From positions 62,001 through 126,000 of the forward strand of contig NZ_CP085328.1 in NCBI RefSeq assembly GCF_020614375.1: DNA of 64,000 nt, written 5' to 3'. This DNA comes from Haladaptatus salinisoli. GTDB lineage: Archaea > Halobacteriota > Halobacteria > Halobacteriales > Haladaptataceae. Each line of letters opens with the position of its first letter. Position 1 is the first letter of the stretch. Both the position numbers and the translations under genes were made by a program. Positions 52,362-61,498 of this stretch are shown in pieces. Below the pieces are notes generated by a model. The model was given only the letters and a program-made list of their open reading frames with translations. It searched no databases and was not told the origin of the DNA.

Positions 52362-52433
52362 TATCATTGCTCCGTTCGGGAGGTGCATAGCCGTTTTGAG
52401 ACCGCCGCTACGAGTGCATTCTTCGAATACGGC

Positions 52434-52441
52434 TATATAAA
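52434..52441 (-). promoter_or_regulatory. TATA-like element for the HTH-10 gene
   Basis: The minus strand reads TTTATATA, so a start of transcription near 52410 is expected, giving a short leader before the ATG. Confidence 0.4.
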
Positions 52442-52542
52442 CGATCCCGGAATAAGGGGTGCTAATGCCTTTCACTCAGCTGTCGTTCCGACAGTCGAGA
52501 TGATTGGATCGCTGACAGCGACGAACGACATCGAGCGGCGAT

Positions 52543-52692
52543 ATGACCGCCACAATCACCTTTCAGGTGGTCGCCGACGGCACCGAGGTCGCCGTCCACC
52601 AGGCAAACAACCCCGATACGGTTCCCGACGACACCGATGCTGGCCCGACCGACTCGCTCGGGAATCGCACCGACATTGTGAGGGCCAGAAAC
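52543..52692 (+). pseudogene. Possible SRPBCC C-terminal remnant
   Basis: MTATITFQVVADGTEVAVHQ then DAGPTDSLGNRTDIV recalls the final strands and the last helix (EGW-TDSL-NL) of AHSA1-type proteins. It lies directly before a second, better preserved SRPBCC gene. Weak call. Confidence 0.25.
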
Positions 52693-52693
52693 G

Positions 52694-53150
52694 ATGACCG
52701 AAACCGACGAGACGAGTCTGACCATCCGGCGAACCTTCGACGTACCACGCGAACCTGTGTGGGCGGCGTGGACTTCATCCGAGGAAGTACAGCACTGGTG
52801 GGGGACGGACGGAGTCGTCACAACCACCGAGGAGTTGGACATACGGCCGGGTGGTATCTGGCGATTCGTGATGACCGCCCCCGAGGGTGACGAATACCAG
52901 GACACGATCGTCTACTACGAGGTCGTAGAGCCTGAGCGCTTGGTCTACACCCATCGCAGTAGCGAAGAAGGCGAATCACAGTTCCAGATGTCGGTAATCC
53001 TTGACGAGCAAGAAGACGGTAAGACGGAGCTTACAATGCAGATGCGCCTCGGAATTGGCGATCGAACGCGAAGCGAAGGAAGAATTTGGCGGCACCGAGG
53101 TCGCTGATGACATCCGTCGTGCTCGTCGCGTTCGATCTTGTACTCAGGGG
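52694..53150 (+). pseudogene. SRPBCC/AHSA1-family protein, frameshifted
   Basis: The frame MTETDETSLTIRRTFDVPRE, PVWAAWTSSEEVQHWWG, GGIWRFVMTAPEGDEY and VEPERLVYTHRSSE is clearly an AHSA1-type ligand-binding protein. Near 53045 the frame slips and the family sequence goes on as EREAKEEFGGTEVADD. The final helix is lost. It lies just before the flavin monooxygenase. Confidence 0.7.
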
Positions 53151-53216
53151 ATTCGTTGTCGTGTTGCCCCGCCGAGCGACAGATAGCGGGACCACGCTAA
53201 GGGTACGGGGACACCG

Positions 53217-54329
53217 ATGACGAAGGGAATCACACAACACGTCGAAACCGTCGTGATCGGTGGCGGCCAGGCCGGGTTGGTCATGGGCTACTACCTCGCA
53301 CAACACGACCACTCATTCATGATCCTTGACGCTGGGAGCCGCGTGGGCGACGCCTGGCGAAACCGCTGGGATTCCCTTCGGCTGTTCATCCCGGCCGGGC
53401 TCAGCAGCCTGCCGGGAGTGCCGTTCCCCGCTGCGAACGCCTACTTCCCGACAAAAGACGAATTGGCCGACTACCTCGAAGCGTATGCCGACCGATTCAA
53501 CCTGCCAGTACAGCTCGACACGACCGTCGAGTCGCTCACTCGGAGCGGCGATCGTTACGTGCTGGAGGCCGACACACATCGCATCACGGCGGATCACGTC
53601 GTGGTGGCGACCGGGCCGTATCACCACCCGAACGTCCCAGAGTTCGCCCCGCAACTTGCCTCGTCGATTACCCAACTCCACTCTAGCGAGTATCGGAACC
53701 CCGACCAACTGCCCAAGGGGGACGTTCTCGTCGTCGGTGCTGGCAACTCGGGAGCCGAAATCGCCATCGAACTCGCCGCTTATCGACGTGTTTGGCTCTC
53801 CGGACCGGACACGGGCCACCTCCCGAAATGGGATTCCGACGACCTCCCTCGCTGGTTGTTCTGGTTCGACGGACGCATCTTCCGGTGGCTGTTCACCGAC
53901 CTATTGACCGTTGATACGTGGATCGGTCGAAAGCTAAAAGCGCGCGGTCAGAAGGGAGGTGATCCGTTGATTCGTCTCACACCCGACGATCTCGAACGCG
54001 CAGGCGTCGAGCGAGTTCCCCGGGTTGAGGGAGTGGTAAACGGCACGCCGCGTCTCGACGACGGACGACTTCTCGACGTGAATGCCGTGATCTGGGCGAC
54101 GGGGTTCCGTCCGGACGTCAGCTGGATCGAGGTTCCAGGGCTGCGCTGTGATGCGGACGGCTCCCCCATCCACGACCGGGGAGTCGTGGAGGACGAACCG
54201 GGTCTGTACTTCCTCGGCCTGCCCTTCCAGCGTTCGCTCCTCTCGGCTACTCTCGTCGGTGTTGGTGCTGATGCTCGGTATATCGCCACTCACCTGCGCA
54301 GGCGAGCCGATGCCGGCGAGACAGAATAA
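53217..54329 (+). CDS. Flavin-dependent monooxygenase/oxidoreductase (CzcO/FMO type)
   Basis: 370 residues. The FAD-binding motif is VVIGGGQAGLVMGYYL at the N-terminus, followed by GDAWRNRWDSLRLF and ATGPYHHPNVP. The second dinucleotide motif is VVGAGNSGAEIAIELA near residue 175, and the ATG motif VIWATGFRPDVSWI is near 285. The length is on the short side for FMOs but usual for haloarchaeal CzcO-like proteins. The substrate is unknown. It begins close after the broken SRPBCC gene. Confidence 0.9.
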   Translation: MTKGITQHVETVVIGGGQAGLVMGYYLAQHDHSFMILDAGSRVGDAWRNRWDSLRLFIPAGLSSLPGVPFPAANAYFPTKDELADYLEAYADRFNLPVQLDTTVESLTRSGDRYVLEADTHRITADHVVVATGPYHHPNVPEFAPQLASSITQLHSSEYRNPDQLPKGDVLVVGAGNSGAEIAIELAAYRRVWLSGPDTGHLPKWDSDDLPRWLFWFDGRIFRWLFTDLLTVDTWIGRKLKARGQKGGDPLIRLTPDDLERAGVERVPRVEGVVNGTPRLDDGRLLDVNAVIWATGFRPDVSWIEVPGLRCDADGSPIHDRGVVEDEPGLYFLGLPFQRSLLSATLVGVGADARYIATHLRRRADAGETE

Positions 54330-54353
54330 TCCATCTCGTGGTCTCGGTGTCAG

Positions 54354-54656
54354 TCAGGCCTCGGCAACCACAGCCTCCAGGGTGTCGAGGATGTTCCCCC
54401 AACCCTCGGATACTCCATCGACCATCTGGGCGTCGGAATGGAGCACTTCGTACGAGCGCACTTCTGGTGCGTCGTCGAACCGGCGAATGATGGCGTCCCC
54501 GTCCGGTGTCGTTACTTCGGCTATTTCGAGCACGCCATTGTCTGTGAGATTGCTCGACAGGATTTTGAACTTGGCATCTGAGAAGCCGGTCGAGACACCA
54601 GCCAGCCAATTATCGTTGTCTGCCCCAATTTTTACTTTGAGGCGTATCCGAGGCAT
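54354..54656 (-). pseudogene. Chimeric ORF: HTH-10 sensor domain fused to an SRPBCC-like tail
   Basis: 100 residues. The first 75 align with the N-terminal domain of the regulator at 24094 (MPRIRLKVKIGADNDNWLAG, AIIRRFDDAPEVRSYEVLHS). At HSDAQMV the match ends and the protein continues DGVSEGWGNILDTLEAVVAE, which looks like the last helix of an AHSA1 protein. The DNA-binding part is gone. It is probably a recombination product, though the frame is intact. Confidence 0.5.
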
Positions 54657-54768
54657 AACCCGCTAGAATTGGCTGACGAGTGGTTTAACCGACTCGCGGG
54701 TGAGTTAAAAAGGTGTATCTATTCAGGCGCAAATTCCATGTTCTCGCCCAGCGTAGTCGAGAATATCT

Positions 54769-55206
54769 ATGAGGAAAATGAAAAGGGCCATCCCCGTCGT
54801 GCAAGGGCTACTCGGCCTCATCATGGTGGGTGCAGGTAGCGCGAAGCTAATCGGCATTGATCTCGCGAAAAAGGATTTCGAGCGGTACGGCTATCCGGAG
54901 TGGTTCCGATTCGTTACCGGGGGCATCGAAGTTATTGGCGGTCTCGGGTTGCTCGTCGGTCTCGTATTTGCGCCGATTCTTGCTGTTTTCGGCGGAATGT
55001 TAATCATCGCCACGATGATCGGGGCAATCCTGACGCATCTCTTCCGGGTTGACGATCCACTCTGGAGATCAGTCGGGCCAGCGATCTACCTCATAGCCGG
55101 ACTCATCGTCACGAGTTCCCGCGTACTTGATCTCGTTCTAGCCATCGTACGTCCTGGCGAGACTGGAATCGCTCATTCAGATCGAAAAGGTAGAGACTAT
55201 CGGTGA
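54769..55206 (+). CDS. DoxX-family membrane protein
   Basis: 145 residues with four membrane helices: VVQGLLGLIMVGAGSAKLIG, GGIEVIGGLGLLVGLVFAPI, FGGMLIIATMIGAILTHLF and AIYLIAGLIVTSSRVLDLVL. The SAKLIG and FERYGYPEWFRF features are typical of DoxX/DUF6980-like proteins. The function is unclear; some relatives serve in thiol or quinone chemistry. ATG 54769 and 54778 are both possible. Confidence 0.8.
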   Translation: MRKMKRAIPVVQGLLGLIMVGAGSAKLIGIDLAKKDFERYGYPEWFRFVTGGIEVIGGLGLLVGLVFAPILAVFGGMLIIATMIGAILTHLFRVDDPLWRSVGPAIYLIAGLIVTSSRVLDLVLAIVRPGETGIAHSDRKGRDYR

Positions 55207-55236
55207 GGCGTTCAACCGATCAATGCTCTGAGAAGA

Positions 55237-55503
55237 GATGTCGCCGGACTCATCGAAGTCACCAACGAGAGCCACGAGACGCCCGCAGCCCACCAGTACA
55301 ACGCGTCTATCGACGACGTGACCGAGGACGAAGACGATACCGAACCGGAAGACTGCGACTATGACGGTCTCGGTGACTTCCCGTGCTGGCCGTGCGTGCG
55401 GACGGGACGGAAGGAACTGCCGAACGAACCACCGCTTCAGCCCGATACTCTTTCTACGATCCCGATTTGTGATCGCCTCATAATCAGGAATTCGACTCGC
55501 TGA
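55237..55503 (+). pseudogene. SWIM-family remnant, copy 3, with the zinc finger deleted in frame
   Basis: Reads DVAGLIEVTNESHETPAAHQ, then YNASIDDVT, joined directly to EDEDDTEPEDCDYDGLGDF and PCWPCVRTGRKELPNE. The CxCP...CxH finger that lies between these blocks in copy 1 is missing without frame loss. No proper start is seen. A short product from an inner start is conceivable. Confidence 0.6.
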
Positions 55504-55541
55504 GGCTACTCTTTTCCCACAGTAGCTCGTTCCTCTCCCGT

Positions 55542-55724
55542 ATGAATAAAGCCTGTACGTACTGTGGGAGGGACGTGCATATGCACACTCCCATCTTTGT
55601 CAACGAAGAACGAGGGGGAGAACAGACCACTGTCGGACAGTTCTGTAATTATGCGTGTCTCGCGCGGTACATCGAGGAGAAGGAACTTGAGACTGGTGCC
55701 TGCTGTCAACTTGATCTCTCTTGA
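55542..55724 (+). CDS. Small zinc-binding protein (four-Cys type)
   Basis: 60 residues, MNKACTYCGRDVHMHTPIF, then GQFCNYACLARYIEEKELE and a Cys pair near the end. The CxxC...CxxxC arrangement with the helix LARYIEEKEL fits the small haloarchaeal treble-clef-like proteins (DUF7576 type). It looks intact and stands between two SWIM remnants. Function unknown. Confidence 0.7.
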   Translation: MNKACTYCGRDVHMHTPIFVNEERGGEQTTVGQFCNYACLARYIEEKELETGACCQLDLS

Positions 55725-55746
55725 CGACTGATTCTGTGTCTCGTCA

Positions 55747-55884
55747 ACTAACAAGGGGACGCTGGAGGCATTCCCGTCAGAGGAAAATGAAGTCGATGCC
55801 GAACCAGAGGACTGTGACTGCGACGGCCTTGGTGACTTGTGCTGACCGTGCGTACAAACGGGACAGAAGAAATTACCGAGCTAA
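55747..55884 (+). pseudogene. SWIM-family remnant, copy 4
   Basis: Reads TNKGTLEAFPSEENEVDAE and DCDCDGLGDLC, then TGA where other copies have Trp, then PCVQTGQKKLPS and a stop. Only the C-terminal tail of the family is left. Confidence 0.6.
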
Positions 55885-56034
55885 CCCATGCTTCTGCCGT
55901 TTTTATTCATGAGGAAGTCGCCTCTCGATTTTGTTGCCACATCTCATGCGCCTTGAATAGAATTACTAGTATATACTATTAACAAAATGGTCGAACACTT
56001 CCTGTTACCAATGACCATACTTGGGGCAACCACC

Positions 56035-56197
56035 ATGAGTGTCCTCGACCGGCTCAAGACGATACTCGGTAACAAAGAGGAAAAGAGATACAAATACCAG
56101 AGTATGGATTGTCATAATACATTTGGATCGTCAGAGTCACATGGCCAAAGTCACCTGCCAAATGTGCGGATCGAACCACGTCCGAAGTGTCGCCTGA
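56035..56197 (+). pseudogene. Small zinc-ribbon protein, frameshifted
   Basis: Starts MSVLDRLKTILGNKEEKRY and KYQSMDCHNTFGSSES. One base on, near 56147, it continues MAKVTCQMCGSNHVRSVA. This is a common haloarchaeal zinc-ribbon layout (DRLKxxLG...CxxCGxxF...CPxCGSxxVRxV). The first knuckle has lost a Cys (SMDC) and the halves are out of frame. Confidence 0.5.
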
Positions 56198-56301
56198 GTT
56201 CGACAGTAATGCCAACTCCGGTGACGCTGTTTTCATATCGTGAACCGGTCTTTACTGCCCGATAAGCTTCTTTAGTGAAGCAGTCTCATGTGAAGTTGCA
56301 T

Positions 56302-56583
56302 CTACTCGGGAACTCGGTAATCTTCGACTGCATCTCGAATCTCGCGTGCTTTCACTCGACCATGAGCCAGGAGCGGCATGAGTACCGACGTCTGATAGCG
56401 AAGTTTAGCCTTCACTCCACTTTTAGAAGTTTCGTCGGAAAGCACAGCTAGTAGCATACCACCCATATCCTGATATTCAATTGAATCGTTCACCGCTTTT
56501 GATCGAATATTATCGACTGACTGAGAGATAATTTCGTGAGCATCTTCTTTCTCAATACTCAAATATACCGTTTTGAAGCTCAC
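56302..56583 (-). CDS. Hypothetical protein
   Basis: 93 residues: MSFKTVYLSIEKEDAHEIIS, then NIRSKAVNDSIEYQDMGGML and a basic helical C-terminus ending EDYRVPE. No family recognised. The start overlaps the 5' edge of the flippase-like fragment on the other strand. Confidence 0.5.
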   Translation of the reverse strand: MSFKTVYLSIEKEDAHEIISQSVDNIRSKAVNDSIEYQDMGGMLLAVLSDETSKSGVKAKLRYQTSVLMPLLAHGRVKAREIRDAVEDYRVPE

Positions 56584-56974
56584 TAACTGCTTATTCGGTA
56601 GGCCTTCATTTGAAGGATTCGCCCTGTCCCAATCGCTCGAACTTTCAGCACGAGGTGGAATTGGGTATTCCGGGGTCGGCTGGCTATTTCAAGCAAACGC
56701 TCTGTGGCTAGCGTTCTACGCGATTGGAACAACCGTCCCTTTTGCCGTCGTTTTGTTTGCTATTCCGATCAGTGCGATCGCCGGTGTAACACCGCTTCCA
56801 GGCGGGACAGGAGGTATTGAGTCGGTTCTCGTTGCACTTCTCGTTTCGACAACCAGTATTGAATCCGCAGTCGTGGTCGCGGCAGTTGTCATCTTCCGCG
56901 GTTTCGTGTACTGGGTACCAACCATGATTGGCGGAAGTGTGCTCGCGGTCGTTACGGCCAATCGCGTTAGCTAA
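56573..56974 (+). pseudogene. C-terminal fragment of a flippase-like membrane protein (UPF0104/YbhN type)
   Basis: From about 56680 the frame reads GWLFQANALWLAFYAIGTTV, VVLFAIPISAIAGVTPLPGG and IFRGFVYWVPTMIGGSVLA. The GxTPLPGGxGGIE motif and the last helices identify the lysylphosphatidylglycerol-synthase-type transmembrane family. The N-terminal two thirds are missing. It ends next to an IS-type end at 57005. Confidence 0.7.
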
Positions 56975-57004
56975 TTACCGCAACATTACAGAGATTCGAG
57001 GAGA

Positions 57005-57030
57005 ATGCCCACGGCTTTAGCCGTGGGAGG
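57005..57030. mobile_element. Hairpin end of an IS200/IS605 (TnpB-type) element
   Basis: CCCACGGC, TTTA, GCCGTGGG (57008-57027) preceded by GAATG and followed by AGGA is the usual right-end hairpin of haloarchaeal IS200/IS605 and IS1341-like elements. No transposase or TnpB is left on either side, so it is a solo end. The stop of the flippase gene lies inside the loop. Confidence 0.65.
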
Positions 57031-58573
57031 AATCCGACGTGTCTCTAACGTACGAGATACACATCGAGAAAAACTCGTAATCTTCCTCCTCGATGCCAGC
57101 AGTCAGTAGAAGTGCGCCGAAGACACAAAACCCAACTCCACCACCGACAACGAGAAGCGCGTACCCGGAGAGCACAGACCGTAATCCGTACATGATTAGC
57201 CCAGCGCCGATACCAGCAACGATGGGTTTTATGAATCGCCGGGAGTAGGGGAAGAGTCCTTCGGTGTACCATACTTCGGCGACCCGCGCGAAATTTATAA
57301 GCGCGAGGACGCTTGCCGTTGCCAGTGCCGCCCCGATAACGCCGAACTCCTGGATGAACACGTAGTTACAAATCACGTTTAAGATGCCGAGCCCCCACCG
57401 GTTGACAAGTGAGAGATACTGGTGATCCGTCATCATCAGCAAGAAACCACTGGGGCCGACCGCCGCGTTCGCTAACTGGCCGAGGGTAAAGAGCACGAGG
57501 ATAGAACTCCCATCAGTATATCCCTCCCCGAAGATGAACAGAATCTCCTTCGAGTAAACGATCGCACCGAGCGCGAGAAATAGTGCGACGGTAAAGATCC
57601 AGCGCGTGAGTTGTTGGTAGAGTGACTGTAACTCGGTCATTTTCCCGTTCGTGTAGAGACGGGAGGCGACGGGCGGGAAGATTTGATTGAATGCACTCAG
57701 CGGCAGGACGAGCATTCCCGCGACGACCAACGCCGCTTTATAAATCCCGACGGTGCTCCCCTGCGAAATAAAGATGCCGACCATCAGCAAGTCGATTCGG
57801 TTCGCGAGGATCGCCCCCGCTTGCGTGAGCGTTAGCGGGAGCGAATAGTTATAAAATTCAACGATATCCCCGCGCGACCCCCGTAACGTCGGTTGGAACG
57901 TCGTTCGTGAGGCAAAGAGTGAAACCGTGGCAACGAAGACGACGATACCCGCTGCGACACCCGCCGCAACGACGTCGAGAAGTTTGTAGCCGAGGAAAAT
58001 TGGAACGGCGATGAAGAGAAGTCGAACGGCCGGCGTCACAATGTTCATGAGAAGTACTTGGTATTCGGGGAGTTCGAGCGCCTTGAAGACGGTTTGCAAG
58101 ATATTGCTCACCGTCGTGAACGGAAGGACGAGGGCTAAAATACGCAGAACGTCCGTCAGAAGCGGATTCTTCAGCGTCAATCTCGTGATGAAGGGTGCCC
58201 CGAGAAAGATGAACCCGCTGATGAGTAGACTCCCGACAAGCGATGTGAGAAGTGCTAATCCGAGCATTTGATTCTGTTTCGATTGCTGCCCGCTGTACTG
58301 CGGCAGGAATTTGAGTATCGATGTATCCGTCCCGAGGTTCGTCACCGTCCGAACGATGGAGAGAATCACGTATCCGTAGCTGTAAACACCGAACAGTCCT
58401 TCACCGAGCCCCCGCGTTAGAACGATATTGAGACCGAATCGAAGCGCGTTATCTGCCCCCTTTCCCACCAAAAAGAGACCTGCACCGCGAGACACGGAAG
58501 CGAGTGTTGAACTTCGTCCGTGACTCTCGGATTGATTCGTCTCAGTTGTAGTATTTTGGTCATCAACTTCCAT
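57017..58573 (-). CDS. Flippase for lipid-linked glycans (Wzx/O-antigen transporter family)
   Basis: 518 residues with about 14 membrane helices and the family start GAGLFLVGKGADNALRFGLN, then GLGEGLFGVYSYGYVILSI. It would move lipid-linked glycans across the membrane, as in S-layer N-glycosylation. The last residues SDSSHG and the TAA come from the IS-type hairpin, so the original C-terminus was replaced by a short foreign tail. An ATG at 58573 follows an AT-rich promoter region. Confidence 0.88.
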   Translation of the reverse strand: MEVDDQNTTTETNQSESHGRSSTLASVSRGAGLFLVGKGADNALRFGLNIVLTRGLGEGLFGVYSYGYVILSIVRTVTNLGTDTSILKFLPQYSGQQSKQNQMLGLALLTSLVGSLLISGFIFLGAPFITRLTLKNPLLTDVLRILALVLPFTTVSNILQTVFKALELPEYQVLLMNIVTPAVRLLFIAVPIFLGYKLLDVVAAGVAAGIVVFVATVSLFASRTTFQPTLRGSRGDIVEFYNYSLPLTLTQAGAILANRIDLLMVGIFISQGSTVGIYKAALVVAGMLVLPLSAFNQIFPPVASRLYTNGKMTELQSLYQQLTRWIFTVALFLALGAIVYSKEILFIFGEGYTDGSSILVLFTLGQLANAAVGPSGFLLMMTDHQYLSLVNRWGLGILNVICNYVFIQEFGVIGAALATASVLALINFARVAEVWYTEGLFPYSRRFIKPIVAGIGAGLIMYGLRSVLSGYALLVVGGGVGFCVFGALLLTAGIEEEDYEFFSMCISYVRDTSDSSHG

Positions 58574-58753
58574 GTTTTGTCTCCAATTATTTTAAGATAA
58601 TAAATATATAATTTATCTCTACTGCGCCACAGTCCTTGGTTTTCAACTGACCTCGGTTACCAAAAATCGCAACGATTGTCGACGGTTCATGAACCCAGTA
58701 AACGATTTAGGAGGGATCTAAGCAACACTCCCACGACTATCGCTCAATGGCTA

Positions 58754-58915
58754 CACATGGTCGCCGTCGAAACTGCAACCAACGACGGGACGCTCGACGC
58801 CTTCCCCTCGGAGGACGAACATGATGTCAAACCCGAAGACTGCGACTGCGATGGCCTCGGTGACTTCCCGTGTTGGCCATGCGTGAGAACGGGTCGAAGA
58901 GAACTACCGAACTAA
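58754..58915 (+). pseudogene. SWIM-family remnant, copy 5
   Basis: Reads HMVAVETATNDGTLDAFP, then KPEDCDCDGLGDFPCWPC and VRTGRRELPN with a stop. It is the C-terminal tail only. It is followed after 24 bases by the SprT-like remnant, which shows the original gene order SWIM-SprT. Confidence 0.65.
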
Positions 58916-58939
58916 CCACCGCTTCAGCTCTTTTTATCC

Positions 58940-59240
58940 ATGGCACGCCAATTGACGTTCTCGGAGATCACCAATCAGCGAACGCTGACGGAAAGCGCGA
59001 GCACTGTGACCGACGATACACCGGAGACACCGACAGCCCTGCTCGACCGAGCACGACAGCACGCAACGAACGTCGCCGCCGAGCACTTCCCGGACCAGCC
59101 GGTCGAAGCGATTGGGTGAGAGGTCTCACATCGAGCCCAACGACAGGCAGGGGTCACGAAGTACGATCCTGCAACAGAGGAGATCACGATTGCGCTGACT
59201 TGGAGCGCCTACCAACACCACGGGGTGGTGATCGTGCTCT
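58940..59240 (+). pseudogene. SprT-like metalloprotease remnant, copy 2
   Basis: Starts MARQLTFSEITNQRTLTES, then ALLDRARQHATNVAAEHFP and PVEAIG, TGA at 59117, EVSHRAQRQAGVTKYDP and ITIALTWSAYQHH. The sequence then loses similarity before the HExxH motif. The N-terminal part is the best preserved of the three copies. Confidence 0.7.
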
Positions 59241-59476
59241 TCCTCATCCTATGTCCCACCGTCAGTGACGAGGGAGCGGTCTATAGCTGGCTATTGGTAA
59301 TACCGTTCAGAGGGCGTCACTAACCCGGCATTTGCGCGTATTGTCGTCCCGTCCGTCTGCAGAGTACTCACGGATGATGGATATTTCATCGTGACTTATG
59401 ACGAGATACTCATGTCTAACTAGATTGGCGACTTCCAGTGAGAACACGGACATCATTAGCAATATATACGAAATTT

Positions 59477-60541
59477 TCACCACGTAACACTGCGCGCCAA
59501 GACAAATACTAATAATGCCGCAAACAACGACCCAAGGATCGCCTCAATCCCAGATAGAAGTTGTGTCCACGGTCCAACAGGCTGAAGATTACCATAGCCG
59601 AGCGTGGAGAAGGTGATTACACTGAAGTAAATGCTTCGGAACAAGACTTCCCCTATCCACCAGAGGGAAATGGTCTGAGAGCGCTCAAATGTATATGTAA
59701 TGGTTCTCTCTCCGCTTACTATCTGAACACCACCGATTAGCGGATATAAAAAACCACACAAGAGGATAAATGCCGCTGAAACTGCCAGAATACGGTACGG
59801 GCTCGTACCATACAACATCACCCATCGTGAAAGTTCATACTTGATTGCATGCCCATACTCTCTTTCATCCCAAGCGAGCCGGCGGCGGACGTCCTTCTCT
59901 TGTTGGTAACTGCTCTGGGTCAATGTCGGAAGTGAATTGTCATGATAGATTTCTTGAAGTTCCCGATATACCCATGCAGCGGCCTGTAGTGGATGGGTTT
60001 CATAGAGCGTTCTCGGCGCGATTTCTTTCTCTTTTTCATAAATCGAATATTCGCCAAAATCAGTATCTCTATTTACATACACGTTTGAAAATATTGCTCC
60101 GTTAAGCTGAGCATCGACAAGTTTCGCACTTCGTAGATCTGTCTCGGAAATGATTGCTCCTTCGAGATTTCCGCCACTAAAATCTGTATATATTGCAGTT
60201 GTTCCCTCAAACGTTGTCAATCTCATATCTGCATTCGAGAGATTAACTGCCCGAAGATCTGCTCGTGTAAAATCAGCATTAATTAATGAAACGTCTTTGA
60301 ACCAACTGACATTTCTAAGCGTCGCTTCTTTCAGGTACGCTCCATCGATATGCTCTTTCGGTTCGGGTTTTAGTTCCTTTAAATCTTCTATTGATTTCCC
60401 GGTCTCTTTCGCGTGCCAAACGCAGTAATCACGGTCACCCCAAACAGGCCGATAACAGGCTGTTTCTGGAATACTTTCGTGGACTAACGTGATATCAGGG
60501 CTGTACCCACATCGGTCAGACGGTTGCTCATTGGATGGCAT
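59477..60541 (-). CDS. Pentapeptide-repeat protein with a potassium-channel pore
   Basis: 354 residues. An N-terminal Cys/His-containing part (DRCGYS, CYRPVWGDRDYCVWH) is followed by pentapeptide repeats (LINADFTRADLRAVNLSNAD, FSGGNLEGAIISETDLRSAK). The C-terminal half is an ion-channel module with a membrane helix ILAVSAAFILLCGFLYPLIG, the pore helix SVITF and the selectivity filter STLGYGNLQP, then a last helix. The TxGYG filter implies K+ selectivity. The start MPSNEQPSDR is preferred over an ATG at 60571. Confidence 0.87.
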   Translation of the reverse strand: MPSNEQPSDRCGYSPDITLVHESIPETACYRPVWGDRDYCVWHAKETGKSIEDLKELKPEPKEHIDGAYLKEATLRNVSWFKDVSLINADFTRADLRAVNLSNADMRLTTFEGTTAIYTDFSGGNLEGAIISETDLRSAKLVDAQLNGAIFSNVYVNRDTDFGEYSIYEKEKEIAPRTLYETHPLQAAAWVYRELQEIYHDNSLPTLTQSSYQQEKDVRRRLAWDEREYGHAIKYELSRWVMLYGTSPYRILAVSAAFILLCGFLYPLIGGVQIVSGERTITYTFERSQTISLWWIGEVLFRSIYFSVITFSTLGYGNLQPVGPWTQLLSGIEAILGSLFAALLVFVLARSVTW

Positions 60542-60811
60542 CTGTTGATCAGTGCAATACCTATGCGCCACACCATTATTGGTTTGACTTCAGTACTTGA
60601 GAGTGGCAAGAGCGGTTCGACTGATTACAGGCGCAAGTCTTCCTCTTCACGGAGTGACCAAACGAGGCAAGTAAAATATGGTAGTTCACTGGAGCCACAT
60701 TCCTACTAGGTAATTAATTGCTTGCTGAAGAAGACTCGACCTACCATAATAAAAACCGACAGCTAGCTCCGACCATACTTCTGTTTATACTTCCGTCGCC
60801 TATCTCTGTCT

Positions 60812-61498
60812 ATGAGTACCAAAGATGCGCGCAAATTCGATCCGGAAGCACCAGAGGAAAGTGAAATCGGGTGGGAGATGGTTAATCAGAGTACGGGTCT
60901 TGGGTCAGTCATGGCTCACTTTTACCGCGGTGAAATGGATCGTGTTACGACATGGCGCCGACGACTCGATGAGACGACAACGTGGGCAGTGACGGTCATC
61001 GCGGCTCTGCTTGCTTATGGCTTTTCAACTAGTGGGTCACATTCGATTCTCCTCGCTGTGATTATCGTCACGCTTCTCTTCTTGGTGATTGAAGCGCGCC
61101 GCTACCAAGACTACGATGTTTTTCGCTCACGAGTTCGCATAGTACAAGAAAATCTTTTTGCGAATGCACTCGATCCATCAGCAGGCGTTGAACAGCGTGA
61201 TTGGCGCCGGCAGCTTAGTGAGGATCTCCGTGATCCGTCACTTAGAATTCCGTTTCCAGAGGCGATCGCCAGACGATTGCACAGAATCTACCTGCCGCTT
61301 TTGTTTATTATCCTTGGCGCCTGGCTATTTCGCCTCACAACTATCACAGGAGATCGATCGTTAATAAATAATGCTGCGATCGGCGTCATGCCTGGGAATG
61401 TAGTTTTCGGGCTTGTCGCGGTGTTCTATCTTAGTCTCGTGTGGATCACATATCGCCCTCGGTCGCGGCACGCGAGGGAGGACTTCGATCGACTTTAG
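60812..61498 (+). CDS. DUF2270 membrane protein
   Basis: 228 residues. The family features are MAHFYRGEMDRVTTWRRRL, VTVIAALLAYGFSTSG, EARRYQDYDVFRSRVR, and EAIARRLHRIYLPLLFIILG. It has four hydrophobic segments. Function unknown. It is divergent from the channel gene at 59477, with about 270 bases between, so the two may share control. Confidence 0.85.
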   Translation: MSTKDARKFDPEAPEESEIGWEMVNQSTGLGSVMAHFYRGEMDRVTTWRRRLDETTTWAVTVIAALLAYGFSTSGSHSILLAVIIVTLLFLVIEARRYQDYDVFRSRVRIVQENLFANALDPSAGVEQRDWRRQLSEDLRDPSLRIPFPEAIARRLHRIYLPLLFIILGAWLFRLTTITGDRSLINNAAIGVMPGNVVFGLVAVFYLSLVWITYRPRSRHAREDFDRL

